Positions 20,928 through 32,690 of a stretch of 41,857 nucleotides of DNA are shown one piece after another. Within the stretch, counting starts at the first letter, position 1. The number at the start of each line of letters is the position of its first letter. The stretch is from Diplocarpon mali. Its lineage: Eukaryota > Ascomycota > Leotiomycetes > Helotiales > Drepanopezizaceae. The notes under the pieces were generated by a model that saw nothing but the letters and a program-made list of their open reading frames with translations, was not told the DNA's origin and did not search any database. Where the stretch lies: NCBI GenBank assembly GCA_024741835.1, contig JAENRP010000365.1, forward strand, positions 1 through 41,857. Direction: 5' to 3'. The position numbers and the translations under genes are program-made.

Positions 20928-22232
20928 TGTCGTGCTGTATTTAGAGGTGGATTCCTAGTAGTGGCAGAAGCTTGTAAAAATTCTACTCTAACTGTATATC
21001 TGAGCTCCCTTTATAGAAGTGCTCCGTGGCCACTTTAGGGGTACATTATATAAGCCAGTCCTTAGAGGCCTTAGCGCCTAAGGCTCCTTATAGCGCAATA
21101 TACCCCCTAGGTGAGAAGCAGCTCCTAGCTGGGCTTAGCTATAACTAGCGCCAGATCTAGTATATAAGACTCCTTTATTATACTCCTTAGCTTTTAGAAT
21201 AATGAAAATTGCTTGATAAAGCTATAATAAATGAAAGAGGGAGCGCGGTTCTAAGTGCTTCCTCTATAGAATGGAAGCTAAATCAGGTGACAAAGGAAAG
21301 TTAACAAAGGCAGCGCGCCTATAAAAGTACGCGTTTTCCCCTATAAAGCTTTCCTTCCTTATACTTCTTTAAATAATCACTTTAAAATAGAGAATAGCAA
21401 TAATAACTCTAAGGAGCGCCCTATTAAGGCTACTATTATACGCTTCCTAATTATGCTCCCTTACTCCTGCTAATAGACTTATAGTAAAGTCGTCGCGCTT
21501 AAATATAGCTTAGAGCTTCTTAGCGCAGCAGATAGTAAAATAATAACGCGCCTAAGACGTTTGATATAGTAATACCTTTAAGAGGGAGCGTACCCCCTCC
21601 CCTCCCTGCTACCCCTTAGGCCGTAGTTCCTCGAATACCGGCAGTCCCCTTTAAGGCTCCCTCCTCTTACTATAAGCCAGAGCAGGGGCTAATAAGGAAT
21701 ATACTATATAAAGGGTGCGTTTAAAGCTTATTAGCTGGTAAGTCGGCCGGCGTATGCTTTAATAGCATAATAGGAGTACGCTGCTTTTGTTATGCAAAAG
21801 GAGGCTACGCGTGCTAAGAGCTTTCCGTCGGCGCCTTAAAGGCGTAGGAAGATTATATATTCTTATTAGAGGAGAACGATAGTAATGCCGCAGTATATTC
21901 TTAAGCTCCCTTTAAGTGGTTTACTACTAATAAGCAGTTTAAGGCCTTGCTGCTATTAAGAGGAAGGTAAGAGTAGAGCTTCGGAAGGCGCGCTATAAAG
22001 AGATAGAAGAGGTGGTTTCGTCGGAGGGTATATTAATTATAAGCTTTCTTATACTATAGCTAATAGCTTCTTAAAACCAGTTGCTTAGGAGCTCCTGCCG
22101 CCGACTATGGCACCTTTTGGCCTCGCCGCCCGCCTCGCAGAGGCTTTTAAGGCTCTTGCCCCTGCGGCTGCTCCTATTATTGCTCCCTAGGCTGCTCCTA
22201 GGGCTATGCTGCCGGAGGAGTCTATTGCTTCT
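20928..22232 (-). mobile_element. Copia-D 3' end, left part (interrupted by Copia-C)
   Basis: On the minus strand this ends in GCACGACA at 20928, a plausible LTR 3' terminus that forms an inverted pair with the TGTCGTGC start type of the related Copia-C LTR. A polypurine tract on the minus strand (antisense of 21592-21606) followed by TACGCTCCC could mark the LTR start, giving an LTR of about 660 bp, but this is tentative. The segment 22081-22228 is GC-rich and reads Ala-rich on the minus strand. It joins 37466-37816 when Copia-C is removed. Bases 22228-22232 are the CTTCT target copy. Confidence 0.55.
22228..22232 (+). repeat. Target-site duplication CTTCT, left copy (Copia-C)
   Basis: The five bases immediately before the Copia-C 5' LTR are CTTCT, identical to 37461-37465 immediately after its 3' LTR. 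Five bp is the usual size for copia integration. Confidence 0.92.
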
Positions 22233-22429
22233 TGTCGTGCAGAATGGGCGGAGTCTCCACTTATTCTAGAGACCCTTTACGTGACTCTGCTAAGTCATAG
22301 ACTCTCCCTTTTCTTTCCGAAGTCTCCTTACTATATATATACTAGATAATAATATAATTAATCATCTTCTCTTACTTCTGCAAGCCTTTTAAGTGACCTA
22401 ATGAAGGCCCTCTAGCCGACTGTACTATA
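22233..22429 (+). repeat. Copia-C 5' LTR, 197 bp
   Basis: Begins TGTCGTGCAG and ends TGTACTATA. It pairs over its whole length with 37264-37460 without indels. By hand I count about 30 differences, all but two transitions. A TATA-like run (TATATATATACTAG) is near 22334. The next bases, GTTATAAGCCC, could be a RIP-altered primer-binding site of the half-tRNA type used by copia elements; this is a guess from position. Confidence 0.9.
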
Positions 22430-23780
22430 GTTATAAGCCCTATAAGCACTTTAATATGCTTTCTCTTCGCATGCAACCGGCTAAAGGGCCCTTTGAGCTC
22501 CTGACCGACTTTTCGAGTATTTATAACGATTCAAAGGACCTTTATTTTTAATTAATAAATCTTTAATTTCCGATCGAACCTTATTTGCAAACTCCATTTA
22601 TATACCTAACCTTTTCACTAGACTCTATTTAATATATCTAACTCTTTAAGCATCTCTGAGCCTTGCCTTAATACCTCTGCCTCTTAAGTAAAGTAGTTTA
22701 ATAAATATATATTCTTTACTAAGCTTTATAATATTACTATTTTTGCCGATCTAAGACTCCTATTTAAGTCAATTATAGAGATTGAGCCTTAAGCTCCCTT
22801 TATATAAGAGCTTAAGGAATTGGAAACAGCTAACCTTTGTATAGTATACGCAAGGTTGTATAAAGAGTATATAGCGACTCTATCTAAATAGATTTACGCC
22901 CGCTTTCCCTTAAGAGATCTGTTAAAGGCTCCTCTTCTATAGGCTTCTTATAAGGATATTAAGGATAAATATAAAATCCTAATAAAGGAGTACTATATGC
23001 GTAAGGAAACTTAGAAGACCTAATGCAAATACTATAAGCTACTTTTAGAATAGGTCTTTAAGACTATTGATAGAACGCTTTTAGCTTCTGCGATAGCTTA
23101 AGTATAAATCCAAGCTAAGAAGCTCTCCTCTTTAATACCTAATAGAGACACTCTTATAACTAGAACTATTACTAATAACTTATATTCTATTTTAGTAAAC
23201 TAGCAACTCTTACTCTAAGGCCTAGTATCTATTTTAAAGCGTGATATTGCGCCTTTTAATAAGGCTATTTAATCTTAAATGAGGCTTTAGTATTATAATA
23301 TACTACGCTAAGGCAAGACTAAAAGAACTAATACTTAGTAGTAGATCTGGGAGTAGTAGGAGGCGTACTGCCTAGTAGAATAATATAGTCTTCTTAAGAT
23401 TAAAGGAAGACTAAGAGTAATTGACTTTTTAGACTCAGTTGTAGTAAAGATCAATCTAAGTTAGGCGACTCGCTTAAAGGAGGAAATCATTATTAATAAG
23501 TAGATAAGAACCCTATATAAGCACGACCTAATACAGCTAAGCCGCGCCTTAGCAGGCATTGAATCCAATAGAGCAATTAATAATAAAGGGCTAGCAGTTT
23601 TTGCTACTCAAGAGTCTCTCTTAAATGCCGAAACCCTTTTGCAAGCTCTAGCGAGCAGCTCTTAAAATCGCTCTATAAGCTTTAGAAGGGAGATCAGGCC
23701 TAAGTGCCCTTATAAAGGCTTTAAAAATCACTATTAAAAGCCCTAGGACTATCGGAAACTATTATATACTATAGATAGGC
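22430..23780 (+). pseudogene. Copia-C leader and gag relic
   Basis: The first 250 bases are noncoding leader. From about 22700 a frame runs with TAA/TAG stops; it has helical, Leu/Glu/Lys-rich segments. Near 23698 it reads K-C-P-Y-K-G-F-K-N-H-Y, which resembles a CX2CX4HX4C knuckle with the second and last Cys lost. It continues in frame into the protease. No reliable start codon. Confidence 0.6.
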
Positions 23781-25890
23781 GCAAGGAAAATATAAAGGTT
23801 CTCCCCTTGCGAGAGGAGGTCTTATAAATACAAAAGGCGTTAAACGCAAGAGACTAGTTTAAAGGTCTTTAAGTATAGCTTAAGGAGAATGATATTATAG
23901 TAATAGCGATTGATAAATTTAAAGGAAAGGCTTTAGCCTTTAGGAAGGATAGTTTAAGTAAAAGGGAGAACTTACCAGTCTTTATAATAATAGATCCCTC
24001 TACTTTTAATGCTTTTAAAGAATCGTTTAACGTCTACTACCTCTTTAAGCTAAAATGCTACCCGCTTTCCTTAAGTACGCTCCTTAACAATTGCGCAGCT
24101 ACTTATATCGTTAATTCAAAGGATTTACTTATCGCAAGCACCTTTAAGCCTTCTGGCGACTTATAGTAATATATTAAAGTAGGTACCTTAAGACTCTTAA
24201 TCATTAGGAGAGGTAATAGATATATAGTAGACTCTCTTTTATAGTATAACGGCTCTCCTATAAGGATAACGCTTTGCAATATTGCTATTATAAAGGAGTT
24301 TACTACTAATATTATCTTAGAGAGGCTCCTTATAGATAAGGGTTTTTAGTACTTTAAGGTAGACCTTACTTTGCGCTTTAAAAGTATTAAAGACTTTATA
24401 AAGCGAGCTTAATTAAAGCGTTGCTATAATCTTATTTTCTTTAAATATAAGCCTATTAACTATTTAGATCTTCTAAATATGCTTTAATATAACTTCTCTA
24501 CCTTAATAGCGTTTCCTATAGCTAAGATAACACTTTATAATAGGTTTTAGTCTAGCTATACACCTACTAGAGTATAGGATAATAATACGTATACTTAGTA
24601 CCTTCGCGCTAGCTACTTAAGTGCAAAGGCTCTTTAAGCGCTAGTCAAGTGCGCTAAGGGAGTGAAGATCAAGGGAATATAAAGGCTAGAGTGCCCTATA
24701 TATATAGTAGCGTCTGCTAGGTAAGTTATTTCTTGCGCTACCTTTAAGAACTGATCTTTAAAGCCTTTCTTTAAGATCTTTTAAGATCTCTTTAACTTTT
24801 TAGACAACTTATATAATAGTTGCTTATAGGTTCTTTTAATTAAGGATAAGTATAGTAGTATACTTTAGACGTTTCTATTAAGATCAAAGGGTAGAGATAT
24901 AATTATAAAGGTCCTTTAGGCCTTTAAAGTATAGGTGAAATGCTAATATAGGCTTTTAATTTATAAGATCAGGTAAGATAATAATACTTTAATAATCTCC
25001 TTAAGGGAAGACTCTCTTATAGAGTACTAAAGATAGGTAAAAGAGAAGGGAATCAATTTAGAGCTTATTCCTACCTATATATACCAACTTAATAGAGGCG
25101 TAGAGCGAGTAAAAAGGGAGTTGATTAAACGCTCTATTAAAATAAGGATCTACGCTAGGCTTTTAGTAAGCCTTTGGCCAAAGGTTATAAAGGCTGCTAT
25201 ATACCTTTATAATATCTCCTTACTTATTAGGAAGAAGATGATCTTATTAAGCGAGGCTCTTTATAATTAGTTTAAGTAGTATTTTCGATTTTATAAGCTG
25301 CTACTTATTAAGCAGATAATAGCAAGCTTAAAGCCTAACTAAAGTCGCGTTTATGCGTATAGCGCTTGCGCATACCTTTTAATTAAAAAGAAGGAGGTAG
25401 GAAAGGACTGCCGAACTTTTAAAATTGAACTATAAGGGCATTTAGGTTACTTAATTAGATATATTACCTTTAATATTTATAGAATCTGGGTTCTTATACT
25501 TTAGCAAGTAATAACAACTTATAATATCAAATTTGATAAGTCTCTCTTCTATAGTCCAGAAGCTAAGCGCGCAAACCCTATATTGCGCTAGGAACTTAAG
25601 ACAACCTTCCAATTGATTAGAGAGGGAGAGAGAGCTTAAAACGCTAAGTTCGAAGGCATTTTTAAGGAATTAGAGCTTATCGTAAGGCCGAACGCAATCG
25701 CCATAAAAGAAGCCGCTATATAAGAAGAGCTTACATTATAGACTAATGCTACTCTATAGCCTTTAACTAATAATATAAAAGGCCTTAATTTAAATCCAAA
25801 TCCGAGAGACCCGCTTAAAAACTTAAGGGTAGAAGCAAGCGAACTAGAAGCCACTTCGCTAGTCTTTAAGAAGGCAAATGGCAACTAAAG
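23780..25890 (+). pseudogene. Copia-C protease and integrase relic
   Basis: The protease motif near 24085 reads N-N-C-A-A-T-Y-I-V-N, aligning with D-x-G-A-x-x-H-x-x-N; the catalytic Asp is Asn and the His is Tyr. C-P-I-Y-I-V-A near 24690 is the end of the pre-integrase domain. The core includes R-Q-D-N-N near 24970, Y-Q-L-N-R-G-V-E-R near 25085 (catalytic Glu retained) and an L-W-P-K-V-I-K-A-A-I-Y-L-Y segment near 25170, a typical fungal copia integrase C-terminus. A linker rich in Asn/Pro/Lys follows to 25890. Confidence 0.75.
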
Positions 25891-28143
25891 CTTAAGGGTA
25901 ATAATTCCCTATAGAGGCCCTACTAAAGAAGGAACTGTAGATAACTCTAAGGGAGTCTTTAAAGACGAGTTTTATAAGGCGATCGGTAGATCTTTAACCG
26001 CTATTCTATATAAGAATAGAGATAGCTTAAGAGCTTTAAGATAAAGTTTTCAATTATAAAAGCAGGCCTTAGTAAACTCTAGTAAAAGGCTAGAGGTACT
26101 GCTGCTAAGATCTAGGAGGAGCTTTAATAGTCTTATAAGAAGCGACTTAATAAGAGGAATAGGCCTTAATAATATAATACCTTAAGTTGTAATACTAGCT
26201 TAAAGACTATAAGCTTAGGAGATAGAGCTACTTAGACTCTTAAAAGAACCTCTAGTAATAATAAAAATAGAGGAGGAGACCTATAGAGAAAAGCGTAAGG
26301 AGGAACTCCCTCTTCTTAGGCAAAAGAGGATAAGACGCTTAAGCGTTAAGTAATAAGAGACTTTAAAAGTATATGCTACTGCTTTAGAATATATACTCTC
26401 TTAAAGCAATATTGATTTACCTTGCTCCTTATATACGCAGGAGTTTGTATTAACCTTTTAAGCAAACGAATAGATAAAGGAGGATAGGAAGGATCATTTG
26501 ACAATTTATATAGTTATTAAAGCTATAGTTGATAGTTAGGCAAAGGATAGAGCGCAGTCTCTTAACTACTTATAGTATTAAGGCTCTCTACCAAAGCCTT
26601 TAAAAGGATAGCTAGACTTAGAGAAGCACCCTTTTAACAAATGATTTAAAGAAGGAGGGCGCTAGGAGATTAGGAATTTGGAATCTTAGAGTTACTAAAG
26701 AATTGTGCAAAAGGATTACTCGAAGCTCTTACTAATACTATTAAAATGGGTTTTTACTTATAAAGTTAATAGCTCTAGCAAGCTTCTAAAGTGCCAATTA
26801 CAGCTAGTTATGCAAAGGGATCTTTAAGATAAAGCTTCAATTTTCTCAACCTACGCAGCTACGCTTATAGTAAGGTCTTTTAAAGTACTAATAGCGCTTA
26901 CTATATACTTCGATATAAAAGTAAAGCAATTCGATATTATTAACGCATTTATTAATGCTCTTAAAGACCTAAGGAGTGCTCTAGTCATATACTTTCTATT
27001 AGATAGCTTTAAGCGCCTTAATATAGTAGTAGAACTGGATCGCGCGCTTTATAGGCTAAAAGACTCTTTAGCACTATAGTATAAGAACTTTGCAAGAACG
27101 CTTAAGGGCCTTTAACTCGAGCTACTAGGCAAAGAGCCTTATATTTTTATAATAAAGGATCGCATAGTCTTTATAGCATTTTATATTAATAATATTCAAG
27201 TATTATATAAGGCCTTTAACTTAGATTAGGCGACTTATCTAATTAAAGACCTAAAGAGGGCGTACGAGCTTACTATTATAAAAGATATCTCTTAGTTCCT
27301 TAGAGTAAGGATTATTTAGGATAAGAAGGCAAAGAGGATCTCCTTAGTTTATAATACTTATATTAAGAAGATCGCTTAAAAGTTCGGAGCTAATATAGGG
27401 AGAGTGCTTAGTACTCTACTACTAAAGAAGGAGTTTGTTAAGAACTTAAGGCAAGCTTCCTTAGAAAAGGTAAAGGAGTACTAAGAGAAAATAGGCTCTA
27501 TTCTCTATATAGCGATTATAATACGCTTAGATATTGCATTTATAGCCTTTTAACTATCTTTCTTTCTAATTAATCTAAGCTTTAAGTACCTTTTAGCTGC
27601 GGACTAGACGCTTTAATACCTATATAGCACGCACTTCTTAGGAATTGCCTATAGCTTTAAGGCTAAGGAATACCAATTGGTCGCATCTTTAAATGCTTCT
27701 TTCGGAGATGATTGAGAGACCCGCAGATCCTCTTAAGGATACGTCTTCTTCTTATTTAAAGGACCGATTATTTAGAAAGCGAATCGCTAAGCGACTGTTA
27801 CGCTCTCCTTTACTAAAGCAGAACTCTATAGTATAGTTTCTATTACAAAGGAGATAATAGCTATAAAACGCCTCTTTAAAGAGATTCGTATAGACTCTCT
27901 CTTTAAATGGAATATATATTGCGATAACTAATAAATAATTCGGCTAATTGTTATAGAGAATAAGAAGATTAAAATAAGCCTTCGATATATCGAAATCAGT
28001 AATATATAGATCTGCTAAGAGTACTAAAGAGGAAGCTTTCAAATAATCTACCTCCTTACTAAGGAGATATACGTAGATAGGCTTATTAAGAACCTAAACC
28101 GCTAGAAGTTTAAGAGCTTCGTTCGTTTATTAAACCTTTAAAG
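25890..28143 (+). pseudogene. Copia-C reverse transcriptase and RNase H relic
   Basis: From about 26740 the plus frame reads K-W-V-F-T-Y-K-V and then F-D-I-I-N-A-F near 26930. The polymerase motif near 27180 is F-Y-I-N-N, both catalytic Asp changed to Asn. RNase H motifs include T-K-A-E-L-Y near 27815 and I-Y-C-D-N near 27915. The frame ends R-L-L-N-L-stop at about 28143, the same ending as the less mutated Copia-D (37680). Stops are nearly all TAA or TAG. Confidence 0.8.
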
Positions 28144-28592
28144 CTTTTAAATAATTATTTAGCAATTCGCACTCGCTAGCAAGTAGTCACTTATTACTAA
28201 GAGACTTATACTTACAAGCTCCTACTCTCTTATAGTTATATTTATTTATTTTCTCTTATAAAGCGTACTGCAGAAGCTTCTCCTTTTTTAAAAATATAGA
28301 ATAGGTAACGTTCCTAAGCTGCTATTATAGGGCGCAACCCTCTCTCAGATTCTCTTAGCTAAGGCCAGGAGCCGGGACGCCATAGCTAAGAGCTTCGCAT
28401 AGATCTCCTCCTAAGAGAGGCCTACCGGCACTCCCTCGGCCAAAGGCCTGCCGGCAAATACACTAGCGACGGCGGGGGCGAAGGCGGGGGGTGCGGCGAC
28501 GGGGGCGGCGGGGGCTGGGGAGACGAACGGGGAGACTATAGCAGCGGCTGCGATGGCGGAGGCGGAGGGGACGGGAGCGGCGGCGGTAGCAA
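28144..28592 (+). other. Copia-C 3' segment, GC-rich low-complexity tract (left half)
   Basis: After pol the composition changes sharply. From about 28430 the plus strand is a G-rich (GGC/GGG/GAC) tract of roughly three-quarters GC, with far fewer RIP-type changes than its surroundings. Both strands are open: Gly/Ser/Asp-rich on plus and Ala/Pro/Val-rich on minus. It continues after Gypsy-B at 36268. I cannot tell whether either frame is coding; codon-like openness is expected for such GC bias. Confidence 0.6.
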
Positions 28593-28728
28593 TAAACACC
28601 TTCCGGAATGGAAAGGGTGGTATTAGTCAGCCCTTAGGGTGCCTCAGGCACCTAGATGTACTATAAATATCTTCCCTCGGAGTCTACTCCTCTAAGTCTA
28701 ATACAACTCCCTATTATATTAGTTATTT
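28593..28728 (+). repeat. Gypsy-B 5' LTR, 136 bp
   Basis: TAAACACCTTCC... to AGTTATTT. It differs from the 3' LTR (36132-36267) at seven positions, all transitions, most of them C-to-T at CpA in this copy. It contains the 15-bp palindrome GGTGCCTCAGGCACC (28638-28652) followed by TATAAATA (28662-28669), a likely promoter. The flanking GCAA (28589-28592) is repeated after the 3' LTR. Confidence 0.9.
28638..28669 (+). promoter_or_regulatory. Gypsy-B LTR palindrome and TATA box
   Basis: GGTGCCTCAGGCACC (7-bp arms around one base) lies ten bases upstream of TATAAATA. The same arrangement is kept in the 3' LTR (36177-36191 and 36201-36208), with only the central palindrome base changed. Spacing suits an upstream activator site and a core promoter. 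Confidence 0.6.
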
Positions 28729-29290
28729 GGTAAAGGAGCTGCGGAATTCTCGGCTTGATTTCGTTCATGCGTTTTTACTAAGGCTATTCGCACCCTTATT
28801 CCGGTTCCTTTAACTCGACGCCGTTGTCGTTTATTATTAGGTTTAGTAAAGAAAAAGTCTTCATCACCTAGCCCTTAGGTCAATAGCTACTATAGCATAC
28901 TATCAGATCACCCCTTTAGCCTTATACTGCGCCACTAGATAAGCCGACCTCTATCCTAGAAAAGGAATATATACCAGCTAACCTAGGACCAGAATCCTTA
29001 AGGCATACGTTTAAGAACCTTCTTCGATATTTTTACTATGCTAAGAGGGTCATTTTCCGATATCATTATTATACGCGTTATATAGGAAAGTAGCAAGACG
29101 CATCTTTACGTAACGTTACTCCTAGAATAGGCGAGACAACACCAGTCCGTGCCTGCCTTAGCTATACTATACCATATAACAACTAAGCTAGCTTCTTAAT
29201 AGAACCCTCCCTTAAACAATACCTTATAAGCAAACTCAGAGTTAGTTGCCTTATTAGCAGACGTACTTAAAGACGATCATACGCTATTGC
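28729..29290 (+). other. Gypsy-B leader
   Basis: Noncoding leader between the 5' LTR and the gag frame. Its start, (T)TTGGTAAAGGAGCTG, could be a primer-binding site beginning with TGG as in many gypsy elements, but I cannot name the tRNA. Moderately GC-rich and less RIP-altered than Copia-A. Confidence 0.45.
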
Positions 29291-31130
29291 CCATTCTAGA
29301 ACCTCATATCTATATTCCAGATTCACAGACGCCAAACAGCACTACAATAGATTAGCTACTAGACCCCCTTACAAGCTAGCAGTTATTATCATCATCGTCC
29401 TTATTATCGACCTATTTACTAACTAACACAAGTAAGTCGTTAAGCTTAGAACTTCATCGAGCACTTTCAATTGAAGCAACTTCTACTGCACTAACGTCAG
29501 CTTATCTAAGGTAACTCAAGTTTAATATCATAGTTCCTAACGATCCCTTTGTACTATCAATAGGTACTACACTCCCTAAGTATAAGTTGTCGGGTCGATT
29601 TACAGGTACTAAAGGCAATGCTTCCAAATGGCTTAACCGCCTATAGTACAACTTTAAGAGTGCCGGTTATATAACACCAGACCTAGAGATATTCTTCAAG
29701 GCTATTAATATCTTATTCAAAGGCCAGGCAGCTGAGTAGCTAGATTCCAGCGTTAAGTTCCGAGCTATTATTAATAAGAAGGAGAATGCTACCGCTAATT
29801 ATATCGCTAATTTTAAATAGGCACTCAAGGCCGAGTACCTAATAAAGGTGGCCGATCATATTGAAAATAATATCCAGTTTAATATTAAAAACCTTACTTA
29901 GAAATCTGATAAGTCGCTTGCAGCTTACTACTAGAGAACTACCCACTTGCTTCGTCGTACCTATAGCAAGGATGCTGGCCGACTAATAATAAGTCTAGCA
30001 CTTAGTTCTATTAAGCAGGTCGTCTTAGATAGCATTATTGCCGCCTTTATTAAAGGCATTTATAATAATGAGTTACGTATGGCTACTCTTTCTAAGTCAG
30101 TATTATCATCTAGTGCATTATAAAAGGCCCTAGATATCGTTAAGGACGCTTAGAATACGTTAAATATAACTCGTAAGATAGAGTAATACTAATAAGAGAA
30201 ACTCGAAACCGAGCAGCTACAATAGTTATACTATAAGTAGTATAGTATATCTGCTTCTGCCGTCTTATTACTACTGAATGCTAGGAAGCCTATGGTCCTA
30301 GTGAACCAAAAGTCGTTACCATATGCATTAAGATCGACCCCTCTAGTCGAGTTGCATAAGAACCCCTCCTTACACTCTATAATAACCAATCGAAACGGTA
30401 CCTAGAACGGTCGCAGTGCTCCGCAGAAGACTAATAATATATAGAACGTCCAGCAGGCGAATACTAATCCTAACTAGCGAGCTTATTAGAATATAAAAGC
30501 TTACGCTATCCCCTCCTAATTATAGTCACTATACCCTATTATTAATAGATCTAAGATATACGATTCTAAGAAGGACGGTATCTTATATATATAGTATAAG
30601 GACTTTAGTTATAAGGCAATAGAGTGCATTAGAGATAAGCTCGCAGCATAGGAAAAAGCCTACCTATAATAGGCTATCTAAGGCGGTAATATCGGCTTAT
30701 ATCTCGCTAATATCAATAGCTTTAGAAAATATTTTCAAAGTTCGTCTATAATAACCGATAGAAACTATAAGAAGGCGTCTTTATCAAACTAACTAAAGAA
30801 GACCGCTAGCAACCAGGTGTTATTTAATAACTATATTAAAACGTTAGCATCTAATAACTGCTCCTTAAGTACATTATTATTAGATTCGAAGATGGCCGGT
30901 CGTCCTAAGAAGCGACTATATATATCAATCGAGGAGCTAATCAATTCTAGCGATAATAAACCAATGCCAGCACTAGTAACAAAGCCAGGAGGTAAGGTAC
31001 TAAGCAGACCATCTAAGAGAAGAAGCCACAAAGCAGCAAAGGGAAAGGATAATAATAATAGCAAGGATCAAGGTGCCGACAGAATAGCTCGCAAGAAAGG
31101 CAAGCGTGCTATCTAATACCTCTAGGAGAT
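29290..31130 (+). pseudogene. Gypsy-B gag relic with zinc knuckle and AT-hook-like segment
   Basis: The frame is easy to follow with scattered TAG/TAA. The capsid-like part includes G-N-A-S-K-W-L-N near 29610 and Y-I-A-N-F-K near 29800. The knuckle at about 30588-30630 reads Y-I-stop-Y-K-D-F-S-Y-K-A-I-E-C: an expected CX2CX4HX4C in which two Cys and the His are Tyr, the Gly is Ser and a Gln is a stop, all transitions. The open segment 30817-31116 contains A-G-R-P-K-K-R (near 30892) and a Lys/Arg-rich tail, resembling an AT-hook that could bind AT-rich DNA. Its Met is probably internal. Confidence 0.7.
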
Positions 31131-32690
31131 AGTCGCTAGGGAAGGAATAGGCCCTATGAATTATCAAGAGCTCGCAGATAGGATCAAGGTACTACTAAGC
31201 CTAATTGAATTCTTCTAAGTATCACCTAAAGGCAGTAAGGAATTCCAACGTTTATTAACTTGCAAAAACCATAAGTAATCGAAGACAAAACTAGAGAAGT
31301 CAGTGCGGTTCTCCGCTAAAGCAAATATCTTAAATAATAATTAGAACTTATTAAAGTCGTCTACTATCGTACCTCTATTATCAATTAAGAAAAAGGCTTT
31401 TCAAATTGACTGCTTTATTAAGATGCTAGGTAAAGATAGACGTTTAATTAAAGTAGCATTATTAACCTATCTAATATAAGTGGACCAAGGTTCTAATATA
31501 AACGTCATATCCTATACCTTAGTAAAGAAATTGAAGCTTAAGCCGATTCTACTATTAGAGAGAGGCTTTAGCAGATTAACTATAAACACTACTGATAGGG
31601 ATAAGGCAGAACTCATATATTAAGTCGAGTTTGAAGTTAAAACGTATAAAGTATAGCATAAGGATAAGGCATTCGTACGACCTTTCGACGACGACCTTTA
31701 CCTACTTCTTAGCTTGCTATAGCTATAAAAGGTAGACGGCAATATCGATATTCGCAATTCATAAATTACAATAGGCGACTAGGCGTATAGTAAGAAGAAA
31801 GTAGTTATTAAGGGCCCGAAGTTCGTGCCGTCCAAATACTATAAGTTGTTCCTTCACCTAGCTAGAGTCCTAGACCTAGGGTTAGTAATTCTAAAGAAAC
31901 CGCCTATTGGAACATTTAAAAGACTAGATAAGATAGAGATTAGCTCTAGCTCTAGTAAAAGCGAAGAAACAGATTTATCCACTGATTTAGAAAACTAGAT
32001 AGAAATGATCGACCTAAGATTGTTATTAAAAGCATTAATAGCGCATAGACAACCTATACGCTAGATAGTAGTATAAGGGATATTAACTAGCCTACTTAAG
32101 GTAGTTATACCGCAATCACTAATAGTGGTCTGATTATAATAATAAGACCAACGTTTAAAGCGTTATAGGATATAATCGAAGAAACATACTACTATAAAGA
32201 ATCAGTTATACTACAATTGATTAAGAAAGACTAGGAAAATGTAGTCAGGCTATAAATCCATAGCCTACTTAGCTTAAGTGCTAGACTAAATATATAAAAA
32301 GGAGATTCTAAAATAGTAATCGACTTAAGGGAGTTATTATGCCATAAGGAGTCGGGCAGTAAGGTAAGACCACGTCCAAACTAAGTGATAACCCTATACC
32401 TAACCTATCGACGCCTATACTAATAAACGCTCTCAGATGAATCAGACCTGATTATTAATAAATGGTTCCAAACCCTCGGAACTAAAATGGGAAATCTAAC
32501 CGATAGATAGCAGAACCGAATAAAGAGGCTGCTATATATATACTAGGACCTAAATGCGAAGGAGCTATAGAACTTGCCGCCAACTGATCTATATACTTAT
32601 AGAGTTCGCTTGAAAGAAGGTACTAAACTACATTCAATAACCCGACAAAAGCGCTAGCCGGCTGCAAAGGAATACTAGTTATAATAATAT
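31130..32690 (+). pseudogene. Gypsy-B protease and linker relic
   Basis: Near 31480 the frame reads V-D-Q-G-S-N-I-N-V-I-S...L-V-K-K-L-K-L, matching retropepsin D-x-G-S-D-x-N-V-I with the catalytic first Asp kept and an Asp-to-Asn change three residues on. The following 1.1 kb is a decayed linker with at least one loss of frame around 32050-32400. Confidence 0.6.

Noticed and set aside
22081..22269. 62-codon Leu/Arg-rich plus ORF
   Set aside because: It crosses the Copia-D/Copia-C junction at 22233, so it cannot be an ancestral gene; low-complexity GC-rich composition explains its openness.
28411..28599. 62-codon Ala/Pro-rich minus ORF as a secreted protein or signal peptide
   Set aside because: Its start lies inside the Gypsy-B LTR, an insertion boundary. 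The joined tract is open on both strands because of GC bias.
28729..28745. Naming a specific tRNA primer for Gypsy-B and Copia-C
   Set aside because: The positions after the 5' LTRs look plausible but are too altered to assign a tRNA from sequence alone.
30831..31064. 77-codon minus ORF
   Set aside because: Antisense shadow of the Gypsy-B gag AT-hook-like segment, which lies in the correct element orientation.
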